A DNA stretch of 64,000 nucleotides, from assembly GCA_030704615.1 (NCBI GenBank), contig CM060734.1, positions 36,038,042 to 36,102,041 of the forward strand, given 5' to 3'. Origin of the DNA: Takakia lepidozioides. Taxonomy: Eukaryota; Streptophyta; Takakiopsida; Takakiales; Takakiaceae. The first letter of the stretch is position 1; each line of letters opens with the position of its first letter. Shown here piece by piece: positions 54,575 through 64,000 of this stretch. The translations under genes and the position numbers were made by a program. The notes under the pieces are model-generated. The model did not search any database, was not told the DNA's origin, and saw nothing but the letters and a program-made list of their open reading frames with translations.

Positions 54575-55606
54575 TGTTATCTAAGTCCAAGTGCAATCCT
54601 CTCTGTATCCAAGTGGTTTCCTATGTCGAGGCCCAAGTGCGACCTCTAGGGTAGCATGTGCCATGGGCCCAAGTGTCAAGTGGCACTTAAGTCCAAGTGT
54701 AAGATCTTCTATGTATCCCACAGCGTCGCCCAAGTGCAACCTCTACGGTAGCCCGAACCCTATGTATCTAGAGACCCTCCTGTTTGGGAGATCCAGGCCT
54801 AGGGTAGCCTGCGCCATTGGCCCATGTGTTAAGAATTGAAATATAATTCCAAGTGCAATCCCCTATGTATTCAAATAGCATCTCCTATATCAAGGCCCAT
54901 GTGTGAAGAATTGAAATCTAAGCCCAATTTCTTATATATCCAAGTGGGTCTCGTATGTCGAGGCCCAAGTGCGACCTCTAGTGTAGCCTATGCCATTGGC
55001 CCATGTGTGAAGAATTGAAATCAATGCCCAAGTGCAATCTTCTATTCATGTATCCAAGTGCATCTCCCATGTACAGGCCCAAGTGTCCCAGTGCAATCCC
55101 CTATGTATTCAAATAGCGTCTCCTATGTCAAGGCCCATGTGCGAAGAATTGAAATCTAAGCCCAATTTCTTATGTATCCAAGTGGGTCTCCTATGTCGAG
55201 GCCCAAGTAGCCTGTGCCGTTGGCCCAAGTGTCCAATGTCATTTAAGTGCAATCCTCTATGTATCCAAGTGAGTCTCCTGTGTCAAGGCCCATGTGCGAA
55301 GAATTAAAATCTAAGACCAAGTGCAATTTCCTATGTATCCAAATACTTCTCCCATGTAGAGGCCCAAGTGCGACCTCCAATGTCAAGTGAAATCTAAGTC
55401 CAAGTGCAATCCCATATGTATCGAGAGACCCTCCTGTTTGGGAGATCTAGGCCTAGGGTAGTATGTGCCATTGGCCCAAAGTGTCCAGTATCATCTAAGT
55501 CCAAGTGCAATCCCCTATGTATCAAAGTGCGTCTCCTATGCCGAGGCCCAAATGCAACCTCTAGGGTAGTCTTTGCCATTGGCCCAAGTGTCCAATGTCA
55601 TCTAAG
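54575..55606. repeat. Satellite-like tandem array, about 8-9 units
   Basis: The recurring unit carries aagtccaagtgcaatcc, ctatgtatccaagtg, gtctcctatgtcgaggccca, agtgcgacctctagggtag and tgccattggcccaagtgtc. Unit starts are near 54584, 54687, 54847, 55025, 55090, 55238, 55311, 55396 and 55495, with lengths of about 75-180 bp from deletions and a higher-order variant (agagaccctcctgtttggga) in at least two units. Frames through it are artefacts. Confidence 0.9.
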
Positions 55607-55933
55607 TAAGTTTTTTTCCACAGAGCCTACGACCAGATTTGAACCGGAGACCTTTCCCTTGATATCTCTCCCGTCGAGGCTCCAACCATTGTCCCATGAA
55701 TGCCCAATTTGCCGTTTTTGCTATTTTTTGTGAATTTCCAGTGACCAAAAGTACTTGGAATTTTGTATCTCCCACACCGCAGGTCCAAAAATCGTGAAAC
55801 CAAGCCCGTGCACCCCTCCTCGTCAAGGGCTTTCCAACGGTACCAAGCACCAGCGCCGAGGCCTCGCGGTTTGGGACATCTCAACGTGACAAAACAAAAC
55901 AAAACAAAACAAACGTCTTGTTTCATAGATTGA
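55607..55933. other. Short unassigned segment
   Basis: Contains a five-fold aaaac repeat at about 55888-55912. Frames on the minus strand are unrecognised. Confidence 0.35.
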
Positions 55934-57042
55934 TTTCTCTTGGGTGAATGGCACCCTCCAGATTCACAATTAGGGACACATAGAAGGTGCTCTCTGAAAA
56001 TTTCAGAATGAAAGGTGGATATTGAAAAATTTCCATGGTCAAACCATTTTTTGTCATGTAATTTTTCATTTGGGTTCCAATTTTTGTCATTTGTTTTTGT
56101 TATAATCTCCCATTTGCAACGGTCAAATCTGCCCAGATTTTGTGATGTTGTTCATATCCTCAGTAGGGATGACATTGTAAGGTTCATCCAAGTGGATGGA
56201 TGGGGGTAGGAAGATATTGCTAGTTTAATCAAGGTATATACCAGTGTTGGGCGGTTCTGTGGTCTTGGGTGAAAGAACCGCCGGTTCCGAACCTGGGTAT
56301 ATACCCTCTTAACCTCGGGTATTAAAGTTTCAAATACCCTAGTCAAGATTGAACCGGCGGATACCAAAAACTATTTACGAGTGAACCTCACCGAACCGGG
56401 GGTTCTCTAATAGATATTATCTATAAGAACCTGACCTACGTGTTGGAATGAGAAGGGAGGGTAAGGGTAACTGCACCCGACACATACCCTGGGTATAAAG
56501 GCGGTTATCTAGGGTTAGTGTCAGCCTCGAGGAAGATAGAATAGTACTGAAAATACTAGACATGAATGCCAAGAGGCCAACAATGCTAATCTAGAGGAAG
56601 ATCAGTGTTAGTAGTGCTAGAAAATTACCTTAATTATTGAGTGATCTTAATTATTGACAATTGTGGCGGGGTTGGATTTTTTCTCATACATGCGTATTTT
56701 TATTTATTTTTTCCATAATAACTTTTGAATTTAGAAGGAACCGGTCATCTCTCGGCTCTCTTTATGGTTCTCTACCCATATACCCGAGCACCAGATTTGG
56801 CGGATAATTGCATTAAAGAACCGATATAAAACATACCCGTGCAAACGTAACTCAGAAATATACCCTACACCACAGGTTCGGTAACTCTCCATATTTTTAA
56901 GAACCCGGCCTCGGAGGTTCTCTATTTACCTTCCACAAGGTAGAACTTACCCTGCATGTTCTGGCCAAAACCAGATAACCGCCCAACACTGGTATATACT
57001 ATTTTTTTTTTGCAAAAGTGAAGAAAGTTAGCTGATCCTTTA
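55934..57042 (+). repeat. Dispersed repeat family R1, copy 2, interrupted by a MITE
   Basis: The flanks 55934-56241 and 56992-57042 together match the reverse complement of 15130-15476 (landmarks ccagattcacaattaggg, cagattttgtgatgttgttc, gttcatccaagtggatgg, ttgcaaaagtgaa). The hAT MITE at 56242-56991 splits it with an 8-bp duplication. A third fragment is at about 29065-29125. Confidence 0.85.
56242..56991. mobile_element. hAT-type MITE, CCGGTTC-rich, 8-bp target duplication
   Basis: The ends are CAGTGTTGGGCGGTT and its exact reverse complement AACCGCCCAACACTG. The duplication gtatatac lies at 56234-56241 and 56992-56999. The 750-bp interior has repeated gaaccg/cggttc and taccc/gggta words and no transposase. 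It shares the first nine bases with the MITE at 24721-25225, so the two families may use related transposases. Confidence 0.93.
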
Positions 57043-57049
57043 AGGGTTA

Positions 57050-57490
57050 ACTTACATAACATTTACTTTGGAAGTGCTTTTGTGAGCAAATCAGCCCACA
57101 TGTTTTCTCTCAAACAGTAACGTGATTCGATACATTTGCTTTCCACCCTTTCTCGTAGAAAATGATGTCGCAGCTCAATGTGCTTGGTGCGATCGTGAAG
57201 CCAAGGGTTTAAAGTCAATGCAATGCACGACTGATGATCGCAATGGAGTGGTAGTGCTCTAGGTTGTGGAAATCCTAAGTCTTTGAATACTTGCCGCAGC
57301 CAGATTGCCTCTTTCGTAGCAGTGGAAACAACTATATACTCAGATTCGGTAGCTGTTTCCTACATTGTCAGGATATGGCTCCCCCTCCAATCATGAATAC
57401 ATAGTCAGAGATGGATCTACGAGACGCGGGGGACTCTCCAGCCCAATCACCGTCAGTCCAACCTTGAATGGATTCTCGCTTGGCGCCTGT
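57050..57490 (-). pseudogene. Ty1/copia RNase H fragment
   Basis: On the minus strand it reads GWTDGDWAGESPASRRSISD, ESEYIVVSTATKEAIWLRQV, DRTKHIELRHHFLRERVESK and ENMWADLLTKALPK. This is the typical order of copia RNase H up to the end of pol. At least one frameshift and stop lie near 57365. The rest of the element is not adjacent in order; a piece of LTR in the opposite orientation follows at 57557. Confidence 0.9.
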
Positions 57491-57556
57491 AATGTATTAA
57501 TGCCCCAGTTCCGAGTATGTTGCAAGTAACGGAAACTGTTCACATGATGTCTTAAA

Positions 57557-57642
57557 GTGAGCACACGCTCACTATTGTAACATCTTCTTCATAATCAATT
57601 ACAATTCACTCTCCCTCCACAAATTTAACATGGTAGCATAGC
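57557..57642 (+). mobile_element. LTR end and primer-binding site of a copia-type element
   Basis: 57557-57630 matches the 3' part of the LTR at 58249-58432 (reverse strand), ending CTCCACAAATTTAACA. It is followed at once by TGGTAGCATAGC, close to the initiator-Met tRNA primer site TGGTATCAGAGC. The orientation is opposite to the RNase H fragment to its left, so this is a rearranged remnant. Confidence 0.65.
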
Positions 57643-57765
57643 ATTCAAATATGGTGAAATGGATCACCTCCAAACTACATCAGTAAAAGACAACTGCCTG
57701 AATTAATAGGAAAAGCACTAAGAGCATTTGCAGTAATAAAATCAAATGCTTAGTAATTATAACCC

Positions 57766-58122
57766 TCAGGAATGAGGCCATTTGGGCATCGGAAACTTAG
57801 GCATATGGCCACCTAAAATGCGGGAGCAATCTACATATGCAGCCCCCAATCCCGTGCCCGCTCCAAATGCGATTGATGCCCACCGTGCTGTTGGGCTCCT
57901 GAACAACATGAGAGCCGAGGTGACACCGGACATCGATCCATACACGAAGCGACGCAATGTCAAGTCGATGCACGCATCCCATTTCTCCTCAAGCTCAAGC
58001 TGCGACGGCCTTTCCTTGGCATGCACCATCTCCCTGCTGATTTCCTTGAAACTCTTACTTTCTTTCATTAGTGGTTTGAGGGTTTGAAACCACGGGTGCA
58101 AGGCCCCTACAAGGATCTCCAT
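57766..58122 (-). CDS. MIC10: MIC10-like MICOS subunit
   Basis: A 118-residue single-exon frame runs from ATG 58122. After a hydrophilic first half with LEEKWDACIDLTLRRFVYGS, two short hydrophobic segments (about 59-76 and 80-97) are joined by FRSPTARW. Glycine motifs YGSMSG and GAGTGLGAAY give the hairpin fold of MIC10, a small inner-membrane protein that oligomerises and bends the crista junction as part of MICOS. The WDAC and YVDCS cysteine positions match the family. The tail after residue 102 (HMPKFPMPKWPHS) is lineage-specific. No targeting presequence is expected. A solo copia LTR begins about 127 bp upstream of the ATG and could affect the promoter. The frame is intact, so it is probably functional. 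Confidence 0.88.
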   Translation of the reverse strand: MEILVGALHPWFQTLKPLMKESKSFKEISREMVHAKERPSQLELEEKWDACIDLTLRRFVYGSMSGVTSALMLFRSPTARWASIAFGAGTGLGAAYVDCSRILGGHMPKFPMPKWPHS

Positions 58123-58248
58123 GAGGCCACCCCGACTGCTCTCACCACATGGCTCCTTTTTGTCTCTCTCTCTAACCCTTCTTCACTCTCCATCAATTCA
58201 ATCCAACAGCACATTGCTGACAATTTGTGTCAAATGCCTCTTGATGGC

Positions 58249-58432
58249 TGTTAAATTTGTGGAGAGAGACTGACTTTAATTGATAATGAAGAAGATGTTA
58301 CAATATTGAGCGTGTACTCACTTGAAAACATATGAACAGTCGTGACACACATATCACAACTTTTTATCTAAGGGTTGTGTCTTTTCATGATTCACCGTCT
58401 GAAACGTTGAATGTTAGAATTGACTTCCAACA
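58249..58432 (-). mobile_element. Solo copia-type LTR upstream of MIC10
   Basis: On the minus strand it starts TGTTGGAAGTCAATTCTAAC and ends CTCCACAAATTTAACA, with TG...CA termini and 184 bp. It is the longest copy of this LTR in the window. No matching internal region or clear target duplication was found. Confidence 0.7.
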
Positions 58433-58445
58433 AAATTTTATTCTG

Positions 58446-58604
58446 GGTAGCCAATGGTGATAGCCACATACCGCCTCGGAAGCGGTTGTGGGTTCAATCC
58501 ACCAATTAGTGGTACAAAAATGTCCACCTTGTGGCCGGAAGACAATAGTCCTTCAGGGTCAAGAGACACCATAATTTACGCTTCTTTCAAGGAGGGATCA
58601 TAAA
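58446..58604 (+). mobile_element. tRNA-derived SINE
   Basis: It begins with gggtagccaatggtgatagcc (diverged box A), box B GTGGGTTCAATCC, then the body and acgcttctttcaaggaggga end. The TA tail is lost. It lies just beyond the solo LTR. Confidence 0.8.
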
Positions 58605-58609
58605 TGTTT

Positions 58610-59850
58610 TTATATTCATACAAATGTCTATTTAATCACATATTATAGGACAAGCTCTTTATGGTCATTATGTTATATTATCACTATGTCACGCTCATTT
58701 TTCTACTTGAAATCACTTCTCTTTGTTTTAGTTCGAGCTCATATAGCTATAGAACGATTTTTTTGAAGATCGTAGCCGAAATAGATCACATTGTCTTTGA
58801 CTTCACTCATCTCTCATATCAAAAAGCTTTACTAGATCCCCCTCATGGACTACCTATACACATCATGTATATTTAACATTGGTTACATAGAGCATGACAG
58901 CTTGCCACAAGAGCTCACAAATCGATCCTAGCCTTTTGCAATGAACACTTGAGATTGTAGACCTGTAGGGAATTCCAAAAAGGCCTTGGTGTGAAATGCA
59001 TCTCCATTGATCACGGACTAAGAGTGCACCAATTCAATTGATCTATAAAAATATTTTGAGCTCAACCTAGTTAGCAATTCCATTGAATTATGGGCATGCA
59101 ATTCAATTGGATTTGAATATATAATTATTGAATTTAAACATATATTTATTAATATACAAACTATGTATTCAAATTTATATATGTAGCATACGTGTACCAA
59201 TATCAAATGCATAATACGAGTTAAAAAAATGTGCAACCTTGTCCGTCTTTTCTCTTTGTCAATGACAAGGCCTGAGTTCTCACGAAGCTTGAAGCCTCAA
59301 TGAGATGAGCTCGTGAGGGGACACCTCACGGGCAAAGCACGAAAGGCATGTCGCGGATATCAGGGCAGGCACAAGAAGCTAGCATGGTGTATACCGATGC
59401 TATTTCTACAGTTATGGATACCCTCGGTAGTCTGCGTTGTTTTCAACAAAAGCTGTGTTTGTCAAACCATTGTTGTCTCGTTGTTGTGCATCTTTTTGTC
59501 CCTCTCTCCCATACATGCAAATATGCACACAATGTACCAAATTATAATATAACAATCGTCGTTGGACAACAATATTTGAGAACGAAATGTGTTGGCGTAT
59601 CCCTGTAGGTGTGTCCACCCGTAAATTAATTATATAGAGACATGTCGTGCGCATACATATCTCTACACAACTACATCGTTGTCCAATCTACACAATCGTA
59701 CAAAAGACACACTTAATGTCCATCACAATCGAAATGAAGCACAAAACCAAATCAACATGAACCTTTGCATTTCACTCATACCATCACATAGAGTGCATCT
59801 ATCTTCAACTTAGCTTCAATTAGCTTCAATGCAAGTTTATGAAGTTTCTA
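58610..59850. other. AT-rich intergenic DNA
   Basis: No gene, splice-consistent exon or notable repeat was recognised. Confidence 0.35.
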
Positions 59851-59854
59851 CTAC

Positions 59855-60570
59855 TTGAACACCTTCAACTTCGTCTGAGGATGTCAAATTTAGGAGTGCC
59901 ATGATATTATGGATTGCTAACAAGTAGTATGATGCATGTCCTGTCAATGCCTTTTAGACTTCAGATTTGATTTAAGAGTTTTAGTGGGCCCCCATCAGAG
60001 AATATATCATGGATGCATGTTTCGGGACTGCTTTCCTTGAATACCTTCAAGGGTGGCTCTACTTATCCAATTTAGGAGTGCCATGGCATTTTGGATTGCT
60101 AACAAATAGTAGATGCACATATCAATTCCTTTTAGGCTTTAGATGTTTTTCAAGAGTTTTAGTTGGCTCCCTCGGTGAATATTTTTATAAGATTCGGGGT
60201 TGCAGCTTCCTCCTTGAACACCTTGAATGGAGGCTCTACTTGTCCAATTCAGGAATGCCATGACATTTTGGGTTTCTAACAAGTAGCATGATGCACCTCT
60301 CAATTTTTCTTAGGCTTCAGATGTTTTTCAAGAGTTTTAGTTGGCCCTCTCAGTGAATATGTTATTTCTGCAAGTTTCGGGGTTGTCTCCTAATATTAAT
60401 TCCTTTTAGGGCTTCATATAGTTTTCGTTGCCTCCCATTAGAGATGATGTCATTTCTGCAAATTTCGAGGTTGCTTCCTCCTTGGACACCTTGAATGGGG
60501 GTTGTACTTATCCAATTCGGATGTGCAATGGCATTATAGATTTCTAGAAAGGAGTATAAGATGCATACCA
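59855..60570. repeat. Tandem repeat, about four units of about 180 bp
   Basis: Units start near 59857, 60036, 60212 and 60478 with a ccttgaacaccttcaa-like sequence. They share ccaatttaggagtgccatgg, ttctaacaagtag, ttttaggcttcagatgtttt and gttgcttcctcc. One unit (about 60390-60470) is shortened. The 84-codon frame across two units is probably incidental. Confidence 0.85.
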
Positions 60571-60804
60571 TGGCCTTTCAAGGTTTAGGCTCTTTTTCAT
60601 TTATGTAGTTCCTGTCCATTTTAAACTTGAGGTTAGGTAGTTTTGTATGAGGGTTTTTCAATAATACCAATGTTTGGGATTGTGTCTAGGTACTCATGTG
60701 GATCAGGAGCGTCAATCTTCAGAGGAGAGAGGACGTCCAGCGATGTCCACAACACCAAAAAACGGCGATTATCTGGAAAAGTTGTTGAATGAGCTATTCA
60801 TGCA

Positions 60805-60987
60805 ATGGAGAAAAACAGGAAGGAGATGGTGACAGCACTGGCAGCCAGACAAGATCGGAAGGATGCTCGCCATCGAGAGGCAATGGAATTGGAGAAAGAA
60901 CGACTTGCTCGAGATGACATTCGTTATCGAGAAAGCTCTCTCAATCAAAGATTTGATGAACCTTCAACAAACCTTGGCACATGTTGA
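60805..60987 (+). other. Coiled-coil-like frame, possible gene fragment
   Basis: The frame is highly charged (RQDRKDARHREAMELEKERL) and looks like the helical C-terminal part of a Myb/trihelix-like or transposon-linked DNA-binding protein. It has an ATG but no flanking domain. 60690-60800 upstream reads as unrelated frames. It could be a relic. Confidence 0.3.
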
Positions 60988-61176
60988 ATCAACAACCCCA
61001 AACCTTTCTCATATTGTCATAAAAGAATCTCCTGCAGCAAGGCGTCTTAAAGCCATTGCAACCTGCTTTGGAACAACAATTGTTCTCAAACCTAGAGGAA
61101 GTTTCTTCTCCATATCGGAAGCAACCAGATTGCAAAAAAAATGTATTCGAATGTGGGAACAGAGACACGGAAAAAT

Positions 61177-61452
61177 TTATGAATCTTGATCTTGACCCTG
61201 TGCTCCTTGGTTTTGGTTACGACCTCCACCACGACCTCTGCCTCCTCTACCTCTCTGGACTACATTGCGTCGTCCTCGGCCGAACTGGCCAGGCCGCAGC
61301 TCAGGATGCAAGTCATAACAATGGACCTCTTCATGCCCATACTTGCCACAATGCACACACTGTGGTTGTGTAGGCTGTGCCTGTGCCGGCCCTTTGCCTC
61401 TCTCCGGGCAATCTCTCTTAACATGGGGTCCTCCACAATCCCAACATGTCAC
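61177..61452 (-). pseudogene. Gag-like fragment with two CCHC zinc knuckles
   Basis: On the minus strand CWDCGGPHVKRDC and CVHCGKYGHEEVHC are two adjacent knuckles, followed by an Arg/Gly-rich tail (RGRGGRGRGGG). This resembles the nucleocapsid end of an LTR-retrotransposon gag. It does not belong to elements 1 or 2, which are 35 kb away and on the other strand. No protease or pol adjoins it. Confidence 0.65.
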
Positions 61453-61459
61453 ATCCGAC

Positions 61460-62675
61460 TGTTGTTGGCCTGAGAATGAAGGAAGTGACCTCTACAATTG
61501 AGATCATCTATGTCCTTCCCTGGGCTTCGCCTGAGGTTGCCTTGAGAACGTTGGGGTAGTGGTTGTTGTTGGCTAGGAGCCCCACTTCGTTGTGTCTCCT
61601 TACCAAACCCCACCATGACCACTCGCTCCTCTATAGGTGGTTGGTCCGGAATTATTGTGGCCGGCCAACCCTAGAGCGTGATGTCGGTGGTGAGGCTGGG
61701 GTGATGACCAGCAGACCATCATTGTTTCTTTTATGGTGAGGCCGGGGTGATGACCAGTAGATCATAGGAGTATCTGCGGTGGATGCAGGTGCAGGTGCAG
61801 GTGCAAGTGCAGGTTCATGTTAGGAATTAGCTAAGATCGTCTTTCAAGTCAAGATTTGAATATTGATCCCACCAGTGAATTGATCTCGGCTCGATGTACC
61901 ATGGGCCAAAATCAACACCAAGGATTTCCGTCTTTGTTGTTTTTTTCACAAGAACTGCATATGTCAATTCCTCATGGTCCTCCATCACACTCAAGTTTCA
62001 ACAATAGATCCACAATTTCTCTACTGCTTCTCCTCTTCAATCCTCTTGTCCTGGAAATGTGAGAGACTAATTGTCTCTCGTTGACATTTTGTGTGGTAAC
62101 CAATTGCATAGCTGTATCAATCGTAGCAAGTCTTGCTGCGATCAAAGATGCATAGGTTGCTTGATGCTTGTGATTCATGGTATCACTTGAAATAATAAGA
62201 AAGTAGCCACCACCGTCAAGCTCCGAGCGATGTACTGTTATGAAACATATTCTGATTTGTTTTGGCTCTCTACTTCCTGTGTTCACCAACAACAAGTACT
62301 CGTCAAGTATAACTCTATCAAACCGTCTATAACAGGTCGTGTAAGGTCTGCAACCGGCACATACAGGTAAGTGGACACTGCAATCAATTCGCGGTACTCG
62401 TGCGCTGAGCTCCCATATCATCCCATTTTATCGGGGTGCTCTACAAACACGCTAGCTCGGTGACCGGGGCCTGCCACACGATACATGGAAGTACCCTGCC
62501 ATTTTTGTCCGTTTCCTCCTTAAACGGTGGGCCGGGTATATGGAAGGCCGCTCCAAGACCCGACGGATATCCGACCAATACCCGTCAATACCCAGCAGAT
62601 TTTTACATCTGGTCCGGGTCCGTGTATTACCAACATGATAAACAGCGGATCCGGATATGCACCCAGTTATTAATA
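61460..62675. other. Unassigned, possibly more of the gag-like relic
   Basis: The minus-strand frame 61972-62421 (149 codons; contains YASLIAARLATIDTAMQLV) has no recognised family. A short gcaggt triplet-type repeat lies at about 61785-61815. Confidence 0.3.
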
Positions 62676-62679
62676 TTAG

Positions 62680-62840
62680 GGCTCTCCCGAACTGAGCGTA
62701 AATTATGGTGTCTCTTCACCACAAGGGCTACTGCCAGCTGAAAGGTGTCACCTTCATGACACACCAAACCGTGGTTTGAACCCACAACCACATCGAACGT
62801 GGTATGTGCCCATTATCACTGAGCTACATGCTGGTTGTCC
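62680..62840 (-). mobile_element. tRNA-derived SINE, reverse orientation
   Basis: It contains gcgtaaattatggtgtctct, the box B complement ggtttgaacccac and the box A complement cattatcactgagctacatg. It is closest to the copy at 71-249 (shared aaaccgtggtttgaac and atgctggttgtc parts). The tail is not clear. Confidence 0.85.
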
Positions 62841-64000
62841 ACCAAATGAATATCTAACACCAAAGATGTTTTATACCTATAACCGGCGGGCCTAACAGTG
62901 GTGGATACCTAGTCCATATTTAGTAGGAGCAGCCTGATTTGTGAGCTGTGACTCCCAAGTGTTTCCCTTTTTCTTAAAAAATATAAAAAAGGGAACCATG
63001 GAAAAATAACCGTATGAAATGTCCATGCTGGGGTAACACCCTAACCCAACCACCAAGGGATATCTTCAAATTTCAATAGTGGATTCACCCTAAGATTTTG
63101 TTAATTTTTATTGTTTTAAAGTAAACAACTGGGAGGGCGCGGAATCAATGGGACCCCTACAGAGGAAAAACTAACCTCTTTCCAAGTACACTGCTCAAGG
63201 GCACAACCCAGGGAAGGGGAAGAATATAATGCATGTCATGATTTTGACCCACAACAGGTTCTCAGGATGAATAGGCATCAAAATTTTATTTGTTGGATGA
63301 GTAAGGGCCAGTACTGGTAACTTAGGGCTAGGTATTCTTCATCCTCCAAAGCGTTGCCTGAAAAACAAGTAGAAGAACCATCCAAAAGCAACATAAAACA
63401 AAAACATTTCACCCAACTAGAACATTATAATCTCTTACATTTTACGGTCAAAAGCTCTAAATTTTTCACACTGACAGAATAAGTCAGTGAGCCCCAGTGT
63501 ATACGGTCAGTTTTCCTGGATCTCATGTGGGTGCCAGATATGGAGGTTTTAGTGGGCAGGGGTTGGCCCAAGTAACTTATGCTCGTCTTGTACCTGCAAA
63601 TGGAAATGAACCACTAGGTATCGTCTGGCGTCACCTTCCTGGTCATGTCTGAAACCTACGCAAAAACCCTAATTCTCTAGAATCCTTTTCAACGAAATTG
63701 CAGATGCCTTCCTGGTCTTTCGAGATGACAGAATCAGGTAACTCGAGCACCGCTTACTACATGTGTGTTGGCACGGTTCAGGCTGGCCAGTCTGAGGATG
63801 GAGATGGGAAGATGGGACGGGACAAGTGCAGCGTGCTAAATGTTTATGCCCGGCCTGTGCTAGGGAAGACACAAGAGGTTGAGATCGAGGAACGCATTTC
63901 TTCTTTCACTGTCCACTCTACTACGAAATCCGCGGCCGCTACTACTCCCTCTTCAGTCTCTGACAGATTTTCATTATGAGGACCGGAGTGGCATATTTGC
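62841..64000. other. Window end, one candidate 5' exon
   Basis: A plus-strand frame from ATG about 63704 to TGA 63979 (92 codons; contains YYMCVGTVQAGQSEDGDGKM) follows an intron-like cgaaattgcag. It could be the first exon of a gene leaving the window, but I recognise no family. The rest is unassigned. Confidence 0.3.

Noticed and set aside
54575-55606. CRISPR-like repeat-spacer array
   Set aside because: The repeats are long, contiguous and of uneven length without unique spacers, and the DNA is plant nuclear.

Overview
This looks like nuclear DNA from a land plant with a large, repeat-filled genome. The evidence is spliced genes with GT-AG introns up to about 1.9 kb, a DYW-class pentatricopeptide (PPR) editing factor plus PPR relics, chloroplast-type J-proteins, a plant-type NAA10, a MIC10 homologue, and a dense nested set of plant transposable elements. 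The PPR-DYW style and repeat load suggest a seed-free vascular plant (lycophyte or fern) rather than a flowering plant. That is inference; the species cannot be fixed from the sequence.

Layout. 1-2.84 kb: a dead PPR gene (minus strand) broken by a tRNA-derived SINE and by a GC-rich non-autonomous CACTA element, each with a target-site duplication. 2.84-6.75 kb: unassigned coding-like fragments. 6.75-9.26 kb: an intact single-exon PPR-DYW gene. 11.27-11.78 kb: an intronless chloroplast J8-like J-protein, apparently a retrocopy of the intron-containing J8-like gene at 43.9-45.6 kb. 12.4-15.7 kb: inverted repeats, a tandem repeat, a SINE and a dispersed repeat. 16.39-26.20 kb: a decayed Ty3-type retroelement (element 2), into which a related shorter element (element 1, 18.88-21.80 kb) has inserted, and which also carries a hAT MITE at 24.72-25.23 kb. 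26.4-27.1 kb: relic of a trichome-birefringence-like gene. 29.92-30.32 kb: a Harbinger-type MITE. 31.4-32.0 kb: LINE-like zinc-knuckle relics. 32.57-36.62 kb: a complete six-exon adenine phosphoribosyltransferase gene. 38.2-42 kb: tandem repeats and small palindromic repeats. 48.80-52.02 kb: a six-exon NAA10-like N-terminal acetyltransferase gene. 54-58.4 kb: SINEs, short copia LTRs, a satellite, a second hAT MITE inside a dispersed repeat, and a copia RNase H relic. 57.77-58.12 kb: an intact MIC10 gene. 59.8-64 kb: tandem repeats, a gag-like zinc-knuckle fragment and a last SINE.

The most unusual observation concerns the two nested Ty3-type elements. Each has its terminal repeat split: a left terminal block B, then at the right end a polypurine tract followed by A-B-A'. 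This is the split-direct-repeat layout known from tyrosine-recombinase retroelements of the PAT/Ngaro group, yet these elements encode a DDE integrase and element 1 is flanked by a 5-bp target duplication. In both, A meets B at the same palindrome, GACAGCTGTC. Both also carry a degraded PHD finger downstream of the integrase.

The host genes are not an operon and have no evident shared pathway. Known roles are organelle RNA editing (PPR-DYW), plastid co-chaperone (two J8-like genes), adenine salvage (APT), co-translational N-terminal acetylation (NAA10) and mitochondrial crista junctions (MIC10). Exon coordinates were worked out by hand from splice signals, reading phase and family similarity.
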